Shown piece by piece: positions 21,283 to 34,403 of a stretch of 64,000 bases of DNA. The DNA comes from Cinnamomum chago (taxonomy: Eukaryota; Streptophyta; Magnoliopsida; Laurales; Lauraceae): contig CP142452.1 of assembly GCA_038049695.1 (NCBI GenBank), positions 54,828,501 through 54,892,500 on the forward strand. The letters are read 5' to 3'. The position numbers and the translations under genes were made by a program. Positions within the stretch are counted from its first letter, which is position 1. Each line of letters begins with the position of its first letter. Below the pieces are notes generated by a model. The model was not told where the DNA came from. It did no database searches and saw only the letters and a program-made list of their open reading frames with translations.

Positions 21283-21631
21283 ATTACGAGCCCCACCTAT
21301 ATCTAGGTTAGATCTGGAAGAGATGATCCGAGCTATTCGAAAATGGGTGGAATGGTTCCCATACCTACTTACCTAACTATCTCGACTTTCTAGTTGGCAA
21401 ACATATGATATGATCAATGGTTGATGTGATCCATTATTCAATTAGTGTCGCAAATGGGTATGTCATCGTCCTTCCGATAAAGCATCTATGAAACCTAATT
21501 TTTATCCAGGAAATTTAGATTTAGATCCAATTCCATGCCGTCGCGATTGAGAAGCATTGGGAACTAAATATTTCTATGTTCCAACTTAGGGATTAAATTT
21601 GAGGATGATTGCATGTACATTTTATATATCT

Positions 21632-23470
21632 TCTACTCTTATAAAAGAGAGAAAGATGATGTGTTTTTTTAACTACACACATGCCCAATAAAATTTCAGT
21701 TGTGGCGCCCACCCTTATATATATATTTATTATGTATATGTGTTTTCTATATGGATAAAGATGGGACATAATGGGAATTTCCCAATTTCTACTCTTCTAT
21801 CTTCTATCTATCTACTCTAATAAAAGAGATAAAGATGATGTACTTTTTTAACTACACACATGCCCAATAAAATTTCAGTTGTGGGGCCCACCCTTATATA
21901 TATATATTTATTATGTGTATGTGTTTTCTATATGAATAAAGATGGGACATAATGGGAATTTCCGAATTTCTACTGTTATAAAATCTATCTACTCTTATAA
22001 AAGAGAATAAAATGACATTTGGTTTCACTGCACACCTGGGCCCACTTTTAAAGCGGGCCCCACTTAGTATTATATTACTTTTTTAACGACACATATGCCC
22101 AATAAAATTTCAGTTGTGGGGTCCACCCTTATATATATTTATTATGTATATGTATTTTTCTACTCTTATAAAAGAGAGAAAGATGATGTACTTTTTTAAC
22201 TACACACATGCCCAATAAAATTCCAGTTGTGGGGCCCATCCTTATATATATTTATTATGTATATGTGTTTTCTATATGAATAAAGATGGGACTTAATGGG
22301 AATTTCCAAATTTCTACTCTTATAAAATCTATCTACTCTTATAAAAGAGAATAAAATGACATTTGGTTTCACTACACACCTGGGCCCACTTTTAAATCGG
22401 GCCCCACTTAGTACTATATTACTTTTTTAACTACACACATGCCCAATAAAATTTCAGCTGTGGGGCCCACCCTTATATATATTTATTATGTATATGTGTT
22501 TTCTATATGGATAAAGATAGGACATAATGGGAATTTCCCAATTTCTACTCTTATAAAATCTATCTACTCTTATAAAAGAGAATAAAATGACATTTGGTTT
22601 CACTACACATCTGGACCCACTTTTAAATTAGGCCCCACTTAGTATTATATTATATTGTTTTTATATTATAATCTCCCTTATATAAAAGAGAGAAAAGTGT
22701 AGTAATTTTTCACTACACACCTGCCTAAATAGAAGAGAACAAAATGACATTTGGTTTCACTACACACCTGGGCCTACTTTTATATTTACTACCCTCATAT
22801 ATATCTATCTACCCTTATAAAAGAGAGAAAGATGGAGTACCTTTTTCACTACATACATGCCCAATAAAATGCAAGTTGTGGTGCCCACCCTTATCATATA
22901 ATAAATCTATCTACCCTTATAATCTATCCACACTATCTCTACCTTCCGAAACGAGAGAAAGATGGAGTACCTCCTTTTTCACTTATAAAAGAGAGAAAGA
23001 TGTAGTCAAGTTGTGGGGCCCACCCTTATTATATCTATTATTTATATATATATGTAATATTTTTTTCACTACACACATGCCCAATAAAATGCAAGTTGTG
23101 GGGCCCACCCTTATTATATATTATATATATAATTATATCTATATCTATATACCCTTATATAAAAGCGAGTAAAGTGTAGTATTTTTTCACTACACACCTG
23201 CTCAATAAAATGCAAGATGTGGGCCCCACTTCATATTATTATTTTTCACTACACATCTATATCTATATCTATACCCTTATATAAAAGAGAGTAAAGTGTA
23301 GCCTTAAATAAAAGAGAATAAAGTGTAGCACTTTTTCACTGCACATCTGCCCAATAAAATGCAAGATGTGGGCCCCACTTAGTATTATTATAGATATATA
23401 TATATAGATATCTATATCTATACCCTATTATAAAAAAGAGTAAGATGTAGTACGGTTTCACTACACACCT
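21632..23470 (+). repeat. Tandem array of Helitron 5'-end-like units
   Basis: Repeated blocks combine ctacacacatgcccaataaaa, a gttgtggggcccaccctta segment, tataaaagagagaaagatg and gacatttggtttcactacac. Units of roughly 170-240 bp recur at least six times, with alternating subtypes (ttttaactacacac versus ggtttcactacacac). The right third degenerates into TA-rich sequence. The 142-codon frame at 22744-23172 lies in the array and is a repeat by-product. Confidence 0.8.
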
Positions 23471-26400
23471 GCCCAATAAAAAGAGAGTAAGATGAAGTAA
23501 GGGAGGAAATAGAATGAGATAAAGGAAAGAGAAAGAGAAAGAAAATAGATAGGAGAGAGTGAATCAGATGGATTAAGATGGGGACATAATGGGAATTTTC
23601 CAATTTGGTTAAAATAGACTTTGGGTCATGCTTGGATTTTGAGGGGTTTTGAGGATCCGGATCAAGATGATCTAGAAGACTAAAGTTTAGGAATAAAAAA
23701 AATCTACCCAACGATACAATAATCTCAAAAGTCTAAAATTACAAAAAAAGCCCCCTAAATTCTCTGAAAAATTGCTGACTACCCCCCAACAATACCCAAA
23801 TGAACCTGGATCTAGACCAAACTTAGTACACACGATCTTAATATTTTTTTGACCTCTTCTATTGAGTAGATGCTGATATTTTAAACGTAATAAAATTTCG
23901 TTTTAATACATTCTAATAAATCAAGTAATTTCTTTTTCAATTTCTTTGTTTTTTTTTTTAATATGGTGGAGAAAAGAAGAGAAAAAGATGGATAAGATTG
24001 GAGTCTATCTCAATTCAATATCTCAAATGTTGTTTTTTCCCCTCTTTTTTTTCAATTTTCTTTTAACATTCTTCTTATTTAGATACTACAAGATTTTCAA
24101 TGCAGGGAATTTTGTGAGTATGAGGTTTTTCCTCTGTGAGTAATTGTGTAAGGAAGAACATGGCATTTTAACAGATTCTTTATTGACTTAGCTTCTTTTG
24201 GAATGGATGGAGTTTTCATACATGTAAGTGAGCATTGTCCACTGAAATTATTATCATTTGATTGTGTCTTCTTTTTCAATTTTTTTTCATGTGACAATAA
24301 AATCTTCATTCTAAGAAAAATGTGCGCGACCAGAGTTAAGAAAATGATGATAGAGAGTTGGTTTTTTCTTTCTCATTCCTTTTTGGGCCAAAGTTAGGCC
24401 CATTGATTACCTTCGTGCTCTGATAATTTTAATTATATGTCTGTTTTATTTTTTGAGTCTTAACCGCAGGCTTCCAAATTATATGTAGTTCGTGTTTCCT
24501 TATGGTAGAACTTTGTATTGATTTCTCACTCTATGTTTGGAATATGAATTTGTGCATAGCATTTAAAATGTAAAATTAATATTGTTTTGTTATGTGAAAT
24601 AGGAAAATGGAAAACTCAAACAGAAAGTGTCCTGATTGAGAAAAGCAAAGTAGATAATAACTAAAAGGACGATGCTATGAGGCATTGAAAAACTTTCCAT
24701 TATCTATTTGAATTTTTTTTCCTTCTCCATAGAGTCAAAAGGGAAGGGCTTTTTTTTTTTAAGCAGTTCAGGTGCAAATATTCAAAAGGCCAAAAACATA
24801 ATCCATTTTTGTATAAGAATCTGACATTTTATTTTGTTTATTTTTCTTATTTTAGTTTATGTTAGTTAAATTCTTACGCTTTAGAGCAAGGCCCCTTCAA
24901 TCGTCACCCTCCAAACCCCTCAAGAGTGGGATAAGACCAATAAGCATTCATTCGTGGTTCTCATTGAACCATTTTGTTCTCTAATTTCCAAAATTTTATT
25001 CAGTTGTGGTTTTTTTTTTCGTCTTTTGTAAAATTAATTGTGAGATATGGTGCTATTAAAGAACCATTTGAAAGGAACAATATTTCAGATTTTATCATTC
25101 AGAAAGTTTTTTTAGTCTTTTTTGGCACTATTTTGTCCACTCCAATTAATAAACTAAGCCAAGGTGGGAAAAATAAAAGATTTTAACTATGCACTATTTA
25201 CTCTATTATATGGTTAATGGTGTATATACTGCCTTTTAACTTTGAAAACTTAAATGCCATGTGCTTTTTAATAATAAACCTTGAACTAAGACTGGATGAA
25301 AATGAAAAAGATAATGAATAGTGTATTTTATAATGGATCAAAAGAAAAGGCATCAAGTGTATTTTACTTACTACCTTTACGTGTTCAATACTTACAATTT
25401 TGTGGGCACTTTAAATACTTTGCCATCAGCTTAAAAGCCTGTTTAAAAGTCATGACAAAAGGTATTAGCTAGCTTGCTACTTTTGTTATTGTTGCTGGTG
25501 GCCAATTGGTGGTTGTATTATAATTCAAATACCAAATTGACTACACACGAGAGAATTAACATTGTCTTTTTTTTTTTACCGGTAACAATGCTAATTGTGC
25601 AAATAGTTTCTATTTTTTTTATGGAACTAAAAGATACTTGAGTGGTATTTGTATTTGAAATTTCAAAGTTAAGAACATCAGAGGGCTTCGGGAGGTTTCC
25701 AGAAGACATGAGATTATTTTCTTTGTACGGATGTAACCCTTTGTTATGATTTTTTAAATATTAACCCTTTAATCTTTTGTACACTAACCTTAAATATTTG
25801 TAATTTGATGTTCCTTCAGTTGTATATTATTTATTATGGCCTTTGAAAAAGGTGTAGGGACCTCCAAAACTTATAAGCACATCTCATATATACAGGTACT
25901 TCGTTTGCATTATTGCTTTATGTTTAGTTTTTTCTTTTTCTTTTTTTAGAAAAAAGTAGCAACTGACAAAATATCATAAATAAGAAAGTGAAATGTACAA
26001 ACTTAAACTCATTTTATGTCCACCTTGCTTTTTTCTCTCTTTTAATGAAAGTTACCATTAAAAAATTTTGAATATTCTTTTTCCTTTTGCTTCATGTGTT
26101 TGTATTTTATTTTGTTAGAATAATTGAGTTTTCAATCTAACATAATAGTTGTATTGATCTTGATTTATACCCCTATTCGAAGAATAATCACAAGTAAGAT
26201 AATGTGATAACTACTACAAAATATTAGTTCTCTTCTGATATTAGTGATTGCTAAAGATAATTCCATAAATGTAATTTAGTGTTAGGTCTTATAGATTGCT
26301 ATCGTAAAATTGTTATTGTTCTGTACAAATTTTAGTTTATTAATATACAACTTTTGGAAAAAAAAATTATTATCAAAGGGCATTTCAAGGGCATGGATAT

Positions 26401-26937
26401 ATTTATTTATTATTGCTCTTACTCATGAGGTTTAAATTGAAAAACTTTGATTATTTTCTAACATATTTATTTCTTTTATCATTGCAAGCTTCTTCTTCTT
26501 CTTCTTCTTTTCATATATTTCAATGAAGCTTCATGTCGTTCCTTAAAGGGAAAACGAAAATCTCATAGAAACCGCTTGTTATGCTAGCGTTATTACTAAC
26601 TTCAGAGTTAGTGAATGAAGTGATCATTTTAAGTGTAAACAACTAAAGTAAGTATTTGATGCTGAGTTGCAACAAATTTAGTTTGCCTTTGTTCGTTTCG
26701 AATTTTTCTTACTTTGATCAGCACTCTCATCCTCTATACAAAACATAGCAGAAGAGTTGATATAGAATACCTGTGTTACATTCTTATATATTTCTTAAGA
26801 GGAAGGTCCAATTCTTTTGGCAGATTTGTATTTATAGGTTTTTTTTATTTTTTGGTATTTTTTCCTATGGATATCTCTATTTGTGAGCTTCCATTTAACT
26901 GAACTTCTATGATTACTTTGTATTATCCTTTTCTTAC
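23471..26937. other. AT-rich Helitron interior, no gene seen
   Basis: The sequence is AT-rich and T-tract-rich, with only short frames of 60-70 codons lacking domains. Isolated stretches have exon/intron-like composition (for example 24090-24230 and 25640-25720), but I cannot connect them into a gene. Confidence 0.45.
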
Positions 26938-27160
26938 AGGGTATAAAATATAGCACTTTGTATCAAGCAAAAGAAGATGCTGACTCTTGGAGAGGTATTG
27001 CCTCTTTTTACCTAATAGTAGTCCGTCTTATAAAATAAACAAAGAACGTGTTAAATACTAATATTGATCAACAGGTGCTCTGCGAATCTTACACGTCAGA
27101 GTTCATATTATAGTTCCACCATTGTTGATCCATGTCGCTTGAGGACAAGCCAGATTACTT
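26938..27160 (+). pseudogene. Exon-like gene fragments within the Helitron
   Basis: A 59-base segment (26940-26998) is preceded by a good acceptor (ttttcttacag) and followed by a donor (gagag|gtattg). A second segment starts after an acceptor at about 27075 (gatcaacag|gtgctctg). Spliced in frame, the two read STLYQAKEDADSWRG then ALRILHVRVHIIVPP before a stop near 27140. The product is not recognised. This could be a captured host-gene fragment or part of a decayed Helitron-encoded gene. Confidence 0.35.
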
Positions 27161-27634
27161 CATTATTCTTGACGATCGGTGTGAGATGTTATTCTTCTTT
27201 GTAAGTTAAGACTAAAACCACCATCTCAGTTTTGTTAGGTAAGATATAATTAATTTTTTTTCCTTAATAGAATTTGATTTTGTAGTGAACATATAATGTT
27301 CATAGTAATTGGTTAGAACAGTAAGTTCATCTGGTTATTAGTTTTTATTTTATTTTTTATATAAATGCAAGTTATTGAAAGTCCGGGATCCTAACCCTAG
27401 AGGGAGGGTGAATAAGGCGAGCTACAAATTAGTGAACAATTATGACAAATTTTAACTTCTTTAAAATTAACTAGTCACAAGTGATGATTATAAAATTAAT
27501 TGTGGAAGCTAAACAAAAACAATCACCACAAAGCATAACCATCACACAATGATTTATAGTGGCTTGGCCTCAATGCCTACATCCACTACCGGCTTGTGAT
27601 CCAACACCCCACCGAATTTCCACTATCTATGATT

Positions 27635-27800
27635 TTTAATAGGCTAAGCAATAACCTTACAATGATGTTTTTCTCGGCTAAACAACAACCCATCAATGTG
27701 CTTTTCTAGGCTAAGCAATAACATTAACAAGATGCTTTTCAAAGGCTAAGCAACAACCTCTACACTATGTTTTTCTTAGGCTAAGCAATAACCTTTACAA
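27635..27800 (-). repeat. Minisatellite in solo LTR, about 45-bp unit
   Basis: Four units share ggctaagcaataacc (or ggctaaacaacaaccc), followed by a variable tail and gatgcttttc/ctatgtttttc. The array lies in the 3' half of the LTR in its own (minus) orientation. Confidence 0.78.
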
Positions 27801-28635
27801 GAATAATAATTTCTCTCAAAGTAGTGTCTACACAAACACTAAAAGGGATACAATTTAAGCTCAACTACAATGCCTCTAAAATAGGCGGATATGAAATTGA
27901 AAATCTAACTCACACAAACACTATATGAATGCAAAGGTGTATGCTCATGATGTGTGTGTGTGATAACTTCAATCAAGTTAAAAAGTAAGCTCAATTAATA
28001 TATGCTCAAAGCATTTAAAAATTTAAGGCACATAAAAAGTTTTGATTGAAGTGAAATGCAAATCACATGTGTGAATACTAACTTGTTGATGAAGTGAAAA
28101 TCAAAGGCTCACAAGTTGTATGAAACTAATTAACTCTAAACATGTGATGCATGTGTAATGTTGTTTTCAAAACCAAACTAATTTAACTAAGGTTCAAATG
28201 AATGAAAACAACAAATAAAGATTCAACCAAGTAAATGAATCATGCTATAAAAGAAATCAAAGATTTTGGCTAAGCATGATTAAAGAAGATTTTAAAACAA
28301 ACTTGGTTTGAAATCAAGGTGAAGAATCCAATCCAACTTAGATCAAAGATTAAATGAAGAATGGATTCAATACATCATAGTTATCATGCTAAAATTCATT
28401 TACCAATAATTTAAACAAAGCATATAACATATGATTAATAAAAGTAAAGCTTACTTAGAGATTTAACTTCATTGATCCAAGTTTTAGCTTCACTAATAAC
28501 CCATTTGTCTCTCTTAGTTCATTCCCCTTTTTCTTGTCTCCAAACTCCTCAATAGTGGCTCTTAGTTCTACTTTTATCCACACATTTTACAGAGGAATGA
28601 ACCTCATTTTATATTCAAAAATTGAGTTATGGCGA

Positions 28636-28790
28636 GTCTCCGGTCGACCTGCACCTTTCCCTGGTCGACTTGGGCTCAACGGTCATAAATCTGACCGATT
28701 GAAAAAGAGCTCCAACGGCTCTTTCCCGGTTGACCGGGTCTATGGGCTCGGTCGACCGAGCACACTGCAGGTCGACTCGGGCCCAAGGAC
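28636..28790 (-). repeat. Palindromic motif cluster in solo LTR (CGGTCGACCG type)
   Basis: Five or more variants occur in 155 bp: ccggtcgacctg, ctggtcgacttg, cggttgaccggg, cggtcgaccgag and caggtcgactcg. In the LTR's own orientation the cluster lies just upstream of the TATA box, unlike the gypsy LTRs, where it lies downstream. Confidence 0.75.
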
Positions 28791-29574
28791 CAATTTCCCT
28801 AAAAAAGCATATTAAAAGATAATTTCTTGTGGGGACTTTTGGGCCATTAAATCAAGCTTGAAATCATGATTTAAATCAAACCAAGAGGATTAAAAACATG
28901 AAACATAAAAAGTTTAAAATGATTTGAAAGATTTAAAACGTAGGCTTGCTTGATTTATAAAACTTCTTTTCAAATTTAATTGCATCCAAGTTTAAAATTA
29001 AAACATGCATGAATTAAGGTTTTTACAAGTCTTAAAAACAATGCATGTGTAAATCAAGATTTCAAGATTTTCTAAATCAATGCATGTGTGAAAACTCAAA
29101 TGATGCTAAAATGATAATGCATCAATCAAATTGCAATAACACAAAATCCCTAACAGTTATCAATTTGACTATGCTTTCGATTAGACTCCAACTTTAGCAG
29201 GTCAAGTCTACCAGGAAATTGATAAGTCGACCTGACATGTTAAATAAAGTAAACTTAAATTTCTTTGTACACATTCATGATAAAATATCTAGAAATATGT
29301 GATTTATATCCTCAAAAAGTTATATAAATTCCATATCAATTGTCTTTTGAGATCTCATTTTTCTGACTATATCATTGTTATATTGTTTTCAAATGTATAG
29401 GAAAAAAGTAGTGTCAGCTGTATTTGGACATTGCACGGGCCTTGCAATTTACAATACTCATTTCCTGTTGAAATTGTATTTTTAAATGTATTGAAACTTC
29501 TATTGAATTTTTTAAGAACTTTGTTTTTTTAAGATTTTCTAAGTAAAACTATATGTTCGGTGCACGTGCTACTA

Positions 29575-29605
<31 letters not shown>

Positions 29606-29608
<3 letters not shown>

Positions 29609-29811
29609 GGATATTCATGTGCATCCATCATTCACACCATATTATGGTGAGGGACAACATGTTGGGTTGACTTTATAATACATCCGAACCATCCACACAC
29701 ATGTCTTTTTACATCCCCCACAAGTCCCATGATCAGTGGATTCTTAGGTGGGCCCTATTAAGTTTGTCCCTCACCAAATGGTGAGGGAAGGATGCATAGG
29801 AATATCCCTCT
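29606..29811. mobile_element. Short MITE-like element between Helitron and LTR B
   Basis: The ends are imperfect inverted repeats, AGGGGATATTCATGTGCATCC at the left and the complement of AGAGGGATATTCCTATGCATCC at the right, set in TA-rich flanks. An inner inverted pair (accatattatggtgaggga / tccctcaccaaatggtgagg) is also visible. The superfamily is not resolved. Confidence 0.6.
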
Positions 29812-29819
29812 ATATATAT

Positions 29820-32714
29820 TGTCACATCCTGGTCCCGAATCAAACTAGCCTAGGGTAATCTCTGAGGTGAGATACACGTACTTCCGTGATGTTGTACCTG
29901 TCTTGAGCCAAATACAACACACGAAGGAGAAAAATAACTTTTTTCCACACGTGAGTCTAGCTCACTAGAACATATCAATAATATTTAAATCATAGTGGAA
30001 GCTATAATTCTTACACATGAAGGTATCATTTCCCATTCAGTCCAATTACAAATTCAAGTTTAATACAAAAGAATGACACAATTATATACCTTGTCTTACA
30101 AAAAGATGGTGTATAAAAGAACCCTATACAACTATACCAAAAATATGGTCAAAAGTATAGCTAAAAGAACTAAGTGTGACCCACACAAAAAGGAGTCAGT
30201 CACACTCTCCCCTTAAGCTCTCAAAAGAATCAGTCCATCGCTCTCCGTTGACCACACTACATAGGGCCATTTCCCGACCACTCCTCTAATCTTGGAGGAA
30301 CCTCTTCGGTTTCCTCTTCTCCCTCCTGGGCCTCTTCAGGATCGGGAGCTGCACCTGCGTCCGTGACACCAAAAATAGCATCATGAATACGAAGATTCGG
30401 CAAGTATAGGCATTAATAATAAATTATATGATGTAACAAATCGAATTTATAGACAATTGATTAAAAGATGTCAATATCAAGTAATAACTAGGCAATTGTC
30501 CCAAAATCGAATAATTCATGCCTTACGAATCAATGAGGAATAAAAACACTAGTTGGCTACTACATTAAGCTCATCCTCTCAAATAGAGAGCGAATCTGGT
30601 TGGGAAGTCACCAGCGGCCCGACCAAAGGCTAGCTGGCTACCGGATTCTGGAGTTTCGGTGCTCCAGATGATCTACTGCAGTGATCTCGAATAACTAAAC
30701 CAAATTTAACACCGCCGGGTATCATGAGGTCGAAGCTCAGTAGTGCCAGACAAATCGAATCGAATAAATACACACATGAGTAAGATTGTTTTAACTTGAA
30801 TCGAATCGAATCATTAATATCCAGAATATTTCATAAATAAACTTACTCATCTCGAATTTCAATTGAATATCGTATAACCGTACAAGTATAAGGAATAGAA
30901 ACGAAACAATTTATGCATATAAATCATTATTTAGAATTTGAAAGTCGAACAGAAAATGAATCCCAATATGCACATGCATTGAATAAAAAGAATCAAGGGT
31001 CATTTACTAGGTTCTCGTCCTTCACATTCTCACACGATGAAGTTTGGAGATCCGGTGTATGACTATCTTTAATTTGGTGCCACTTTGTATAAGTGTAGTG
31101 TACCGGGTTCTCCGAGCCTCATCCATGACAAGGTGTTAGATGAAAGATAAAGCTAAAATTCACATGAGATGATCTTAGCCTCAATGATTTCTTATGTGGT
31201 TAATTACCATTAGTCCATTGATCTCGTCAAAGGTGCCATTTTCTAGGGTCTTATAAATCCCTCAGAGTCCAAGATCCTAATTGGTTTCATAATTACACAA
31301 TATGAGGCATTCGTCAACTTCAGTGTGCAAAAAGAAACATTTTTGGTAAAAAAAAATCCAGCCTTAGACAGAATCTCACCTCGCTATAGCGATGGAACTT
31401 TCTGTGTCCGGTCAACCATTTTCCCCTTTGTTTGTTTTTTTTTTTAATCATCCACCCATTCCATCCAATCACACATATAAATAAACCACATGTTTTCATT
31501 TTCAAGCCTCCACCCATTTCAACTTCCTGCACATGCATTTGGATAGAATGCTCCCCTGGCACATAAATTTACATGTACACCCACATGCATTTGTAATAAA
31601 AGAGTCCACCCATTTCACATGCCAATTGTTACACATGTACAAATTACAATTCCACCTGCACACATGCCTTTTGTGTTTTTATTTTAATACACTACTTCAC
31701 CACCAATCCAATCTCCTCTTTACCTTTCCAAATTAATACTACTAACACCCAAAAATCAAACCCATATTATAATTATTCTCTAATTATAATCAAAGAGGCT
31801 AATCACAATAAAAAGGAAAATAATAGAATTTGATAATCCAATCAAAGAATAAAACCACATGCATTAATCATTAAAGCTTATACTTGCCTCAAATCAAGTT
31901 TTCCAAGCCTTTCCCTTTAATATTGCTCAAATGAACCCAAAACCCCAAATAACAAACCCTAACCACAAATCCAATGAAAAAAAAAATGCAATGAATGGTT
32001 ATGTATGATTATAAATGAGTCTCTTGACTCCATTTCAACTAAAAAATACCACCAAGAATGGGTTTGATTCTTACCTTGACAAGGAATCCGAAATTTGGAG
32101 TTGGAGAAGAAATGGGTTCTTGGAAACAAGAGATGAAGAGGATGAATAAGATGAAGAAGATGAAGAAGAAGACCTCCACATTTGCCTTCCCTCATACAAA
32201 TATTAAAGTGATTGGAGAAAGGAAGAGAAATTGAAAGAAAAAAGGAAGAATGAGGTTCTCTCACTCTCTCCACAGTCAACATACACTAACCGAATGGAGT
32301 GAAATGGGGTTGACTTGTTTTAAAGTGATAAGGATGTGAATTTTGCACAAAAGTCCACTAAGTTTGTGTATTTCCATTTTAAGTCAAACGAGGGCCCACC
32401 TACTCAATATGTGCTCAAATGAAGTAGGGTTCAATACGAAAATTGATGTGCTCAACGAGATACACGCAATGACATCAAGACGACATGCATATGATGCAAA
32501 ACGAGAAAATCACTAATTACGGATAAGTCCCCGACTCAACCGAACCGAGTCAACTCGGTCACAACTCACCTATAAAAAAACTCAAGACTCATCTAACTCA
32601 TCTATAAAGAACTAATAAGCATTAATTAACATAATTAGTAATTAGGTATAATTAAATTAGCTAAATCATACTTAATTAGTACTAATTAAACTGAAATTGG
32701 GTCGGAGTGTAACA
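29820..32714 (-). mobile_element. Solo LTR, family B, 2.9 kb
   Basis: On the plus strand it runs from TGTCACATCCTGGTCCC to GGGTCGGAGTGTAACA, with TATAT on both sides (29815-29819, 32715-32719). The flanks are TA-rich, so the TSD is suggestive rather than decisive. Its reverse complement begins TGTTACACTCCGACCC and matches the start of the LTR at 63176 (TGTTACACCCCAATCC), which sets minus orientation here. It contains a perfect 12-bp palindrome, TCGCTATAGCGA (31381-31392). A second copy of its last 135 bp lies at 39442-39579. Confidence 0.82.
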
Positions 32715-32719
32715 TATAT

Positions 32720-33026
32720 GTATATGTATATGTATTATATATGCGTATATGTAGAGAGATACTCCTATCAGAGATATCTCTCACCTTATATGAGAGATAT
32801 GGGTGGGGACCCTCACATTTAACTTGTTGGCATTGGATGTGAGGGTCCCCATCCAATCTCTCATATAAGGTGAGAGATAACTGATGCTCCTATGAGAGTT
32901 ATCTCTCACCTTATATGAGAGGAGGATGCTCCTATGAGAGTTATCTCTCACCTTATATGAGAGGAGGATGCTCCTATGAGAGTTATCTCTCACCTTATAG
33001 GAGAGATAGGGGTGGGGGCCCTCACA
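32720..33026. mobile_element. Foldback MITE cluster, duplication copy 1
   Basis: A foldback unit has arms tgctcctatgagagatatct...caccttatatgagagat and ...atctctcatataaggtgagagataactctcataggagca, with a loop cctcacatttaagttgttggcattgg. The right arm is repeated three times at about 33-50 bp spacing (32880-33000). Related units lie at 37057-37135, 37905-38009, 39615-39900 and 50219-50560. Confidence 0.78.
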
Positions 33027-34403
33027 TTTAATGTGAGAACCCGACCCCTAATCTCTTGGATTAGTGTTGTTTTATTTGTGGATTAGTTCTTTTAGTGGGA
33101 TTAGTATTTGTTGGGTTGAGTTTGTGAGGTAGAATGGGTTTTCTTCTAGTTTTGGGCTTTTGAGTGCTTTGGTAGCTTGTGGGGCCCTTTGGGGGTTCCC
33201 TTTTCGGCTTTGCATTTTCTTGTGAGATTTTCCCGATTTGTTTCGTATTGTGTTTTTGGCCCGTTGCATTCATCTTGAGGAATCCTACAACTTTCATGTT
33301 GATCTCGTATCCATTTGAGAACCCGAAACCCGATTTCTTGGCCTTGAGGGCAAAACAGTCTTTTCACACCAAATCTGTACCCAAAACTCGATATTCTCGA
33401 AACCCGCGAAATATACACTTTTTGGAAACTAGATATTTCGACGATCATTTCTTCCTTCTTCGTCGAATCCATCCGAGGTCCCGAATTAGATGATTTCAGC
33501 CACCCAAGTTCTTTAAGTGGTGGGACCCAAACCCCACTTGCTTATAAAGGGAACCCATCTCCTTCATTCACTCCATTCTCCATTGTTCCAGCTGAGCCTA
33601 GGGCTTTTCTTGCAACTTCTTCTTCTTCTTCTTGCTTCTCCATCTTCAAGCCACACCTAGAGCTCATCAATCAAGCAATAGAGATCATCATCTTCTTCCT
33701 CATCTTACAAGCTTTCCATTGGTATCATTTGTGAAGAGAACCCTCCATCACAAGGCTTCATTGAGCTTACTCTTGCCATTAGAGGACCTTCCAAGTAAGT
33801 GATTCTTCCCATCTCCTAGATTAGTGTTCCTCTAGCTCTTGAGAAGCTCCATTTGTATTATTGAAAGCTCTTTCATTTTCATTCTTTGTGTAACCCATTT
33901 GAGGGTTGTTTTTGGGGGTTTTTTTATTGTAGCTTGGAAGTGAGCTTAAGAAGGGATTAGGAGCTTGGTTTGTGAGATTGGAACCCAAGGCAAGTGGATG
34001 AATGGATTGTTTTGATTATTAACATGTTTTGTGAGAAAATCTTGATTCATTAATGGTTTTGGTGATTTTAATAGTTGTCTTTAATATGATTAATATTGAT
34101 TTCAAGATGTGCTTATTGATGAGTTATTTCTCCCTTGTTAATCTCTTGGAAATGTATGTATCATAGTGTCAAGATTTCAAATGGTTTCACATGAATGAGT
34201 TTTCTCCACTTTTGAGATTTATTGTGAATGGAAAGGATGGAAATGGAGGAACTTGAAATGAGGAGCTCTTTAGCTCATTTTAATGTCTTGGAAACATGTG
34301 TTCAAGTCTCCTTATGTATAATTCTATGTGATTGATTATATGTTGGAAGGAAAGGAAACAAAAAGGAAAAAAATCAAGTTCCCGGACCTGCACTGCGCCC
34401 AGG

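Larger units (their letters stand above)
27376..29155 (-). mobile_element. Solo LTR, 1.78 kb, nested in the Helitron
   Basis: It runs from TGAAAGTCCGGGATCC to AAAATCCCTAACA and is flanked by a perfect 5-bp TSD, GTTAT (27371-27375, 29156-29160). Minus orientation is inferred from a TATAAAAT box on that strand (28606-28613). No internal coding region or second LTR is present, so it is a product of LTR-LTR recombination. It carries a 45-bp minisatellite and a CGGTCGACCG-type motif cluster. Confidence 0.88.
21629..29575 (+). mobile_element. Probable Helitron, 7.9 kb including a nested LTR
   Basis: The left end reads A|TCTTCTACTCTTATAAAAGAG, a typical plant Helitron 5' start with TC and an insertion site after A. 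The right end reads GGTGCACGTGCTACTAG|T, matching the CTAG terminus before T and the GCACGTGCTACTAG tail common in plant Helitrons, although the stem-loop is degenerate. No Rep/helicase coding region was seen, so it would be non-autonomous. It contains a tandem array near the 5' end, an exon-like segment at 26938-27160 and a later solo LTR at 27376-29155. The ends are individually convincing; that they belong to one element is inference. Confidence 0.5.

Noticed and set aside
22744-23172. 142-codon frame
   Set aside because: It lies wholly inside the Helitron tandem array and TA-rich sequence; the translation is repetitive.
29815-32719. TATAT as firm proof of LTR B insertion
   Set aside because: It lies in TA-rich sequence, so the match could be chance. 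The LTR call rests on its ends and on the second copy at 63176.
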